A DNA stretch of 51,943 nucleotides, from NCBI RefSeq assembly GCF_023534745.1, contig NZ_JAMHJQ010000006.1, positions 540,843-592,785 of the forward strand, written 5' to 3'. Both the position numbers and the translations under genes were made by a program. Under the pieces are notes generated by a model. It was not told the DNA's origin. It saw nothing but the letters and a program-made list of their open reading frames with translations, and did not search any database. This document shows, piece by piece, positions 50,626-51,943 of the stretch. The stretch is from Streptomyces sp. 35G-GA-8 (lineage in GTDB: Bacteria > Actinomycetota > Actinomycetes > Streptomycetales > Streptomycetaceae). Position 1 is the first letter of the stretch; each line of letters begins with the position of its first letter.

Positions 50626-51943
50626 ATGACCCGCCTGTTCAACGCTCCCGCCGCCTTCGCCGACGAGGCGCTCGAAGGCTTCGTCGCGGCCCACCGCCGC
50701 TGGGTACGGCCCGTGTCCGGCGGGGTCGTACGGAGCGCACCGGCACCCCGGGGCCAGGTCGCCGTCGTGATCGGCGGCGGCTCGGGCCACTACCCGGCGT
50801 TCTCCGGTCTGGTGGGCCCCGGGCTGGCGCACGGCGCCGCGGTCGGCAATGTCTTCGCCTCGCCGTCCGCCCGGCAGATCCGCACCGTCGCGGAACACGC
50901 CCACGCCGGGGGCGGAGTACTGCTGATGTTCGGCAACTACGCGGGCGATGTCCTGCACTTCGGGCAGGCCGCCGAGCAGTTGAACGCGGCGGGCATCGAG
51001 ACCCGCTGTGTCTCCGTCACCGATGACATCTCCAGCGCGGACCGGGCCGACCAGGACAAGCGGCGGGGCATCGCCGGTGACCTCCCGGTGTTCAAGGCCG
51101 CCGCGGCGGCGGCCGAACAGGGCCGCGACCTGGCCGGGGTGGTCGCCGCCGCCCGGCACGCCAACGCCCGTACCCGCTCCTTCGGGATCGCCTTCAGCGG
51201 CTGTACGCTCCCCGGCGCCGACCACCCCCTGTTCACCGTCGACGAGGGCAGGATGGCGGTCGGCCTCGGGATCCACGGCGAGCCGGGCATCGGCGAGCGC
51301 GAGGTGCCCAGCGCCGACGGCGCCGCAGAACTGCTGGTCTCCGCGCTGCTCGACGAACTGCCCGAGGGTGTCGGTGAGCCACGGGGCGAGCGCGCGGCCG
51401 TCATCCTCAACGGGCTCGGCACCGTCAAGTACGAGGAACTCTTCGTCGTCTACCGGCGCGTGGCCCAGCTCCTGGCCGAGGCCGGTGTCGAGGTGGTCGA
51501 CCCCGAGGTCGGCGAGCTGGTGACCAGCTTCGACATGGCGGGCGTCTCGCTCACCCTGTGCTGGCTGGACGACGAGCTCGAACCGCTGTGGACCGCCGGC
51601 GCCGACACCCCGGCCTTCCGCAAGGGCGAGGTCACCGCACCCGTCGCGGGACCCGCCCAGGAGATACGGACCGACGAGCCGGGCGAGACCGTTCCCCCCG
51701 CCACCGAGGTCTCCCGTACCGCCGCCGCCGCGGCCGTCGCCGCGCTGCGGGCCGTCAAGGACACGGTGGACCGGCATGCCGAGGAGCTGGGCCGTATCGA
51801 CGCCGTCGCCGGTGACGGTGACCACGGCATCGGGATGCGCCGCGGCTCCGAGGCCGCCCACGCCGCGGCCGTCCGCGCGGCCGAGGCCGGCGCGGGCGCG
51901 GGGACGGCGCTCGGCGCCGCCGCCGACGCCTGGGCGGACCGGG
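50626..51943 (+). CDS. DhaK-DhaL fused dihydroxyacetone/erythrulose-type kinase (partial, runs off the window)
   Basis: At least 439 codons, open to the window end. The DhaK part (1-~330) has VVIGGGSGHYPAFSGLVGPG, and GLGIHGEPG holds the likely substrate-binding H217. A linker follows, then the DhaL start (from ~365) with AVAGDGDHGIG, whose D397 and D399 would hold Mg-ATP. Fused ATP-dependent kinases of this family act on dihydroxyacetone or on D/L-erythrulose. In a unit with an ACS transporter and an FCD regulator, a four-carbon ketose substrate is quite possible. ATG at 50626, one base after the MFS stop. Confidence 0.87.
   Translation, partial: MTRLFNAPAAFADEALEGFVAAHRRWVRPVSGGVVRSAPAPRGQVAVVIGGGSGHYPAFSGLVGPGLAHGAAVGNVFASPSARQIRTVAEHAHAGGGVLLMFGNYAGDVLHFGQAAEQLNAAGIETRCVSVTDDISSADRADQDKRRGIAGDLPVFKAAAAAAEQGRDLAGVVAAARHANARTRSFGIAFSGCTLPGADHPLFTVDEGRMAVGLGIHGEPGIGEREVPSADGAAELLVSALLDELPEGVGEPRGERAAVILNGLGTVKYEELFVVYRRVAQLLAEAGVEVVDPEVGELVTSFDMAGVSLTLCWLDDELEPLWTAGADTPAFRKGEVTAPVAGPAQEIRTDEPGETVPPATEVSRTAAAAAVAALRAVKDTVDRHAEELGRIDAVAGDGDHGIGMRRGSEAAHAAAVRAAEAGAGAGTALGAAADAWADR

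Overview
The window is high-GC actinobacterial chromosome and almost certainly Streptomyces. The GC-rich third codon positions, the many ATGA/GTGA start-stop overlaps, the MptB-type and GT87-type mannosyltransferases, the DUF4232 lipoprotein, the DUF6191 protein and the SARP-type cluster regulator all fit. No tRNA, rRNA, CRISPR array or insertion sequence was recognised.

Left part (1-15.8 kb): two coupled membrane mannosyltransferases; a GAF-PP2C phosphatase; a DUF4232 lipoprotein; a TerD-CAP-CAP fusion protein; an aldo/keto reductase; and a ferric-reductase-like membrane haem protein beside a His-rich membrane protein and an ECF sigma factor. Next is a tight minus-strand operon of methyltransferase, PLP-dependent fold-II enzyme, ATP-grasp ligase and MFS exporter. 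It looks like a small uncharacterised amino-acid-ligase type pathway. A DUF6191 protein and an F420/NADP-type reductase follow.

Middle-left (15.9-27.8 kb): a divergent carbohydrate (probably acid-sugar) locus. The minus arm encodes a Tat lipoprotein solute-binding protein, a complete Dpp-type ABC importer, an aldo/keto reductase, an HpcH/HpaI aldolase and a BNR-repeat sialidase-like protein. The plus arm encodes a four-carbon acid sugar kinase (DUF1537), a PdxA2-like dehydrogenase and a DeoR regulator, and ends in a strong hairpin. Repeated TTCGCGCAA boxes lie between the arms.

Middle-right (28.3-45.3 kb): the most notable region is an azole/dehydroamino-acid RiPP (TOMM) cluster. In order it has a SARP-NB-ARC regulator; a leader-binding E1-like F protein fused to a degenerate YcaO-like domain; YcaO cyclodehydratase 1; a double-domain SagB-type azoline dehydrogenase; a split LanB (glutamylation protein plus a separate elimination-type protein); an M50-like membrane metalloprotease; an ABC exporter pair; YcaO cyclodehydratase 2; and, convergent to these, a 58-residue precursor. 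The precursor's last 21 residues are only Ser, Thr, Cys and a final Ala. Only one SpaB_C-type protein is present, so there is no obvious separate pyridine synthase. The product may be a linear, goadsporin-like azole/dehydropeptide or an unusual thiopeptide.

Right end (45.4-51.9 kb): an M20 amidohydrolase divergent from the precursor; an MFS exporter behind a twin palindromic operator; and an FCD-type GntR regulator divergent from an ACS-family MFS importer and a DhaK-DhaL type ketose kinase that runs off the window. Several TGGT/ACCA palindromes lie in that divergent gap. The kinase may link functionally to the acid-sugar locus, but this is only inference. All calls come from reading the sequence; no database search was run.
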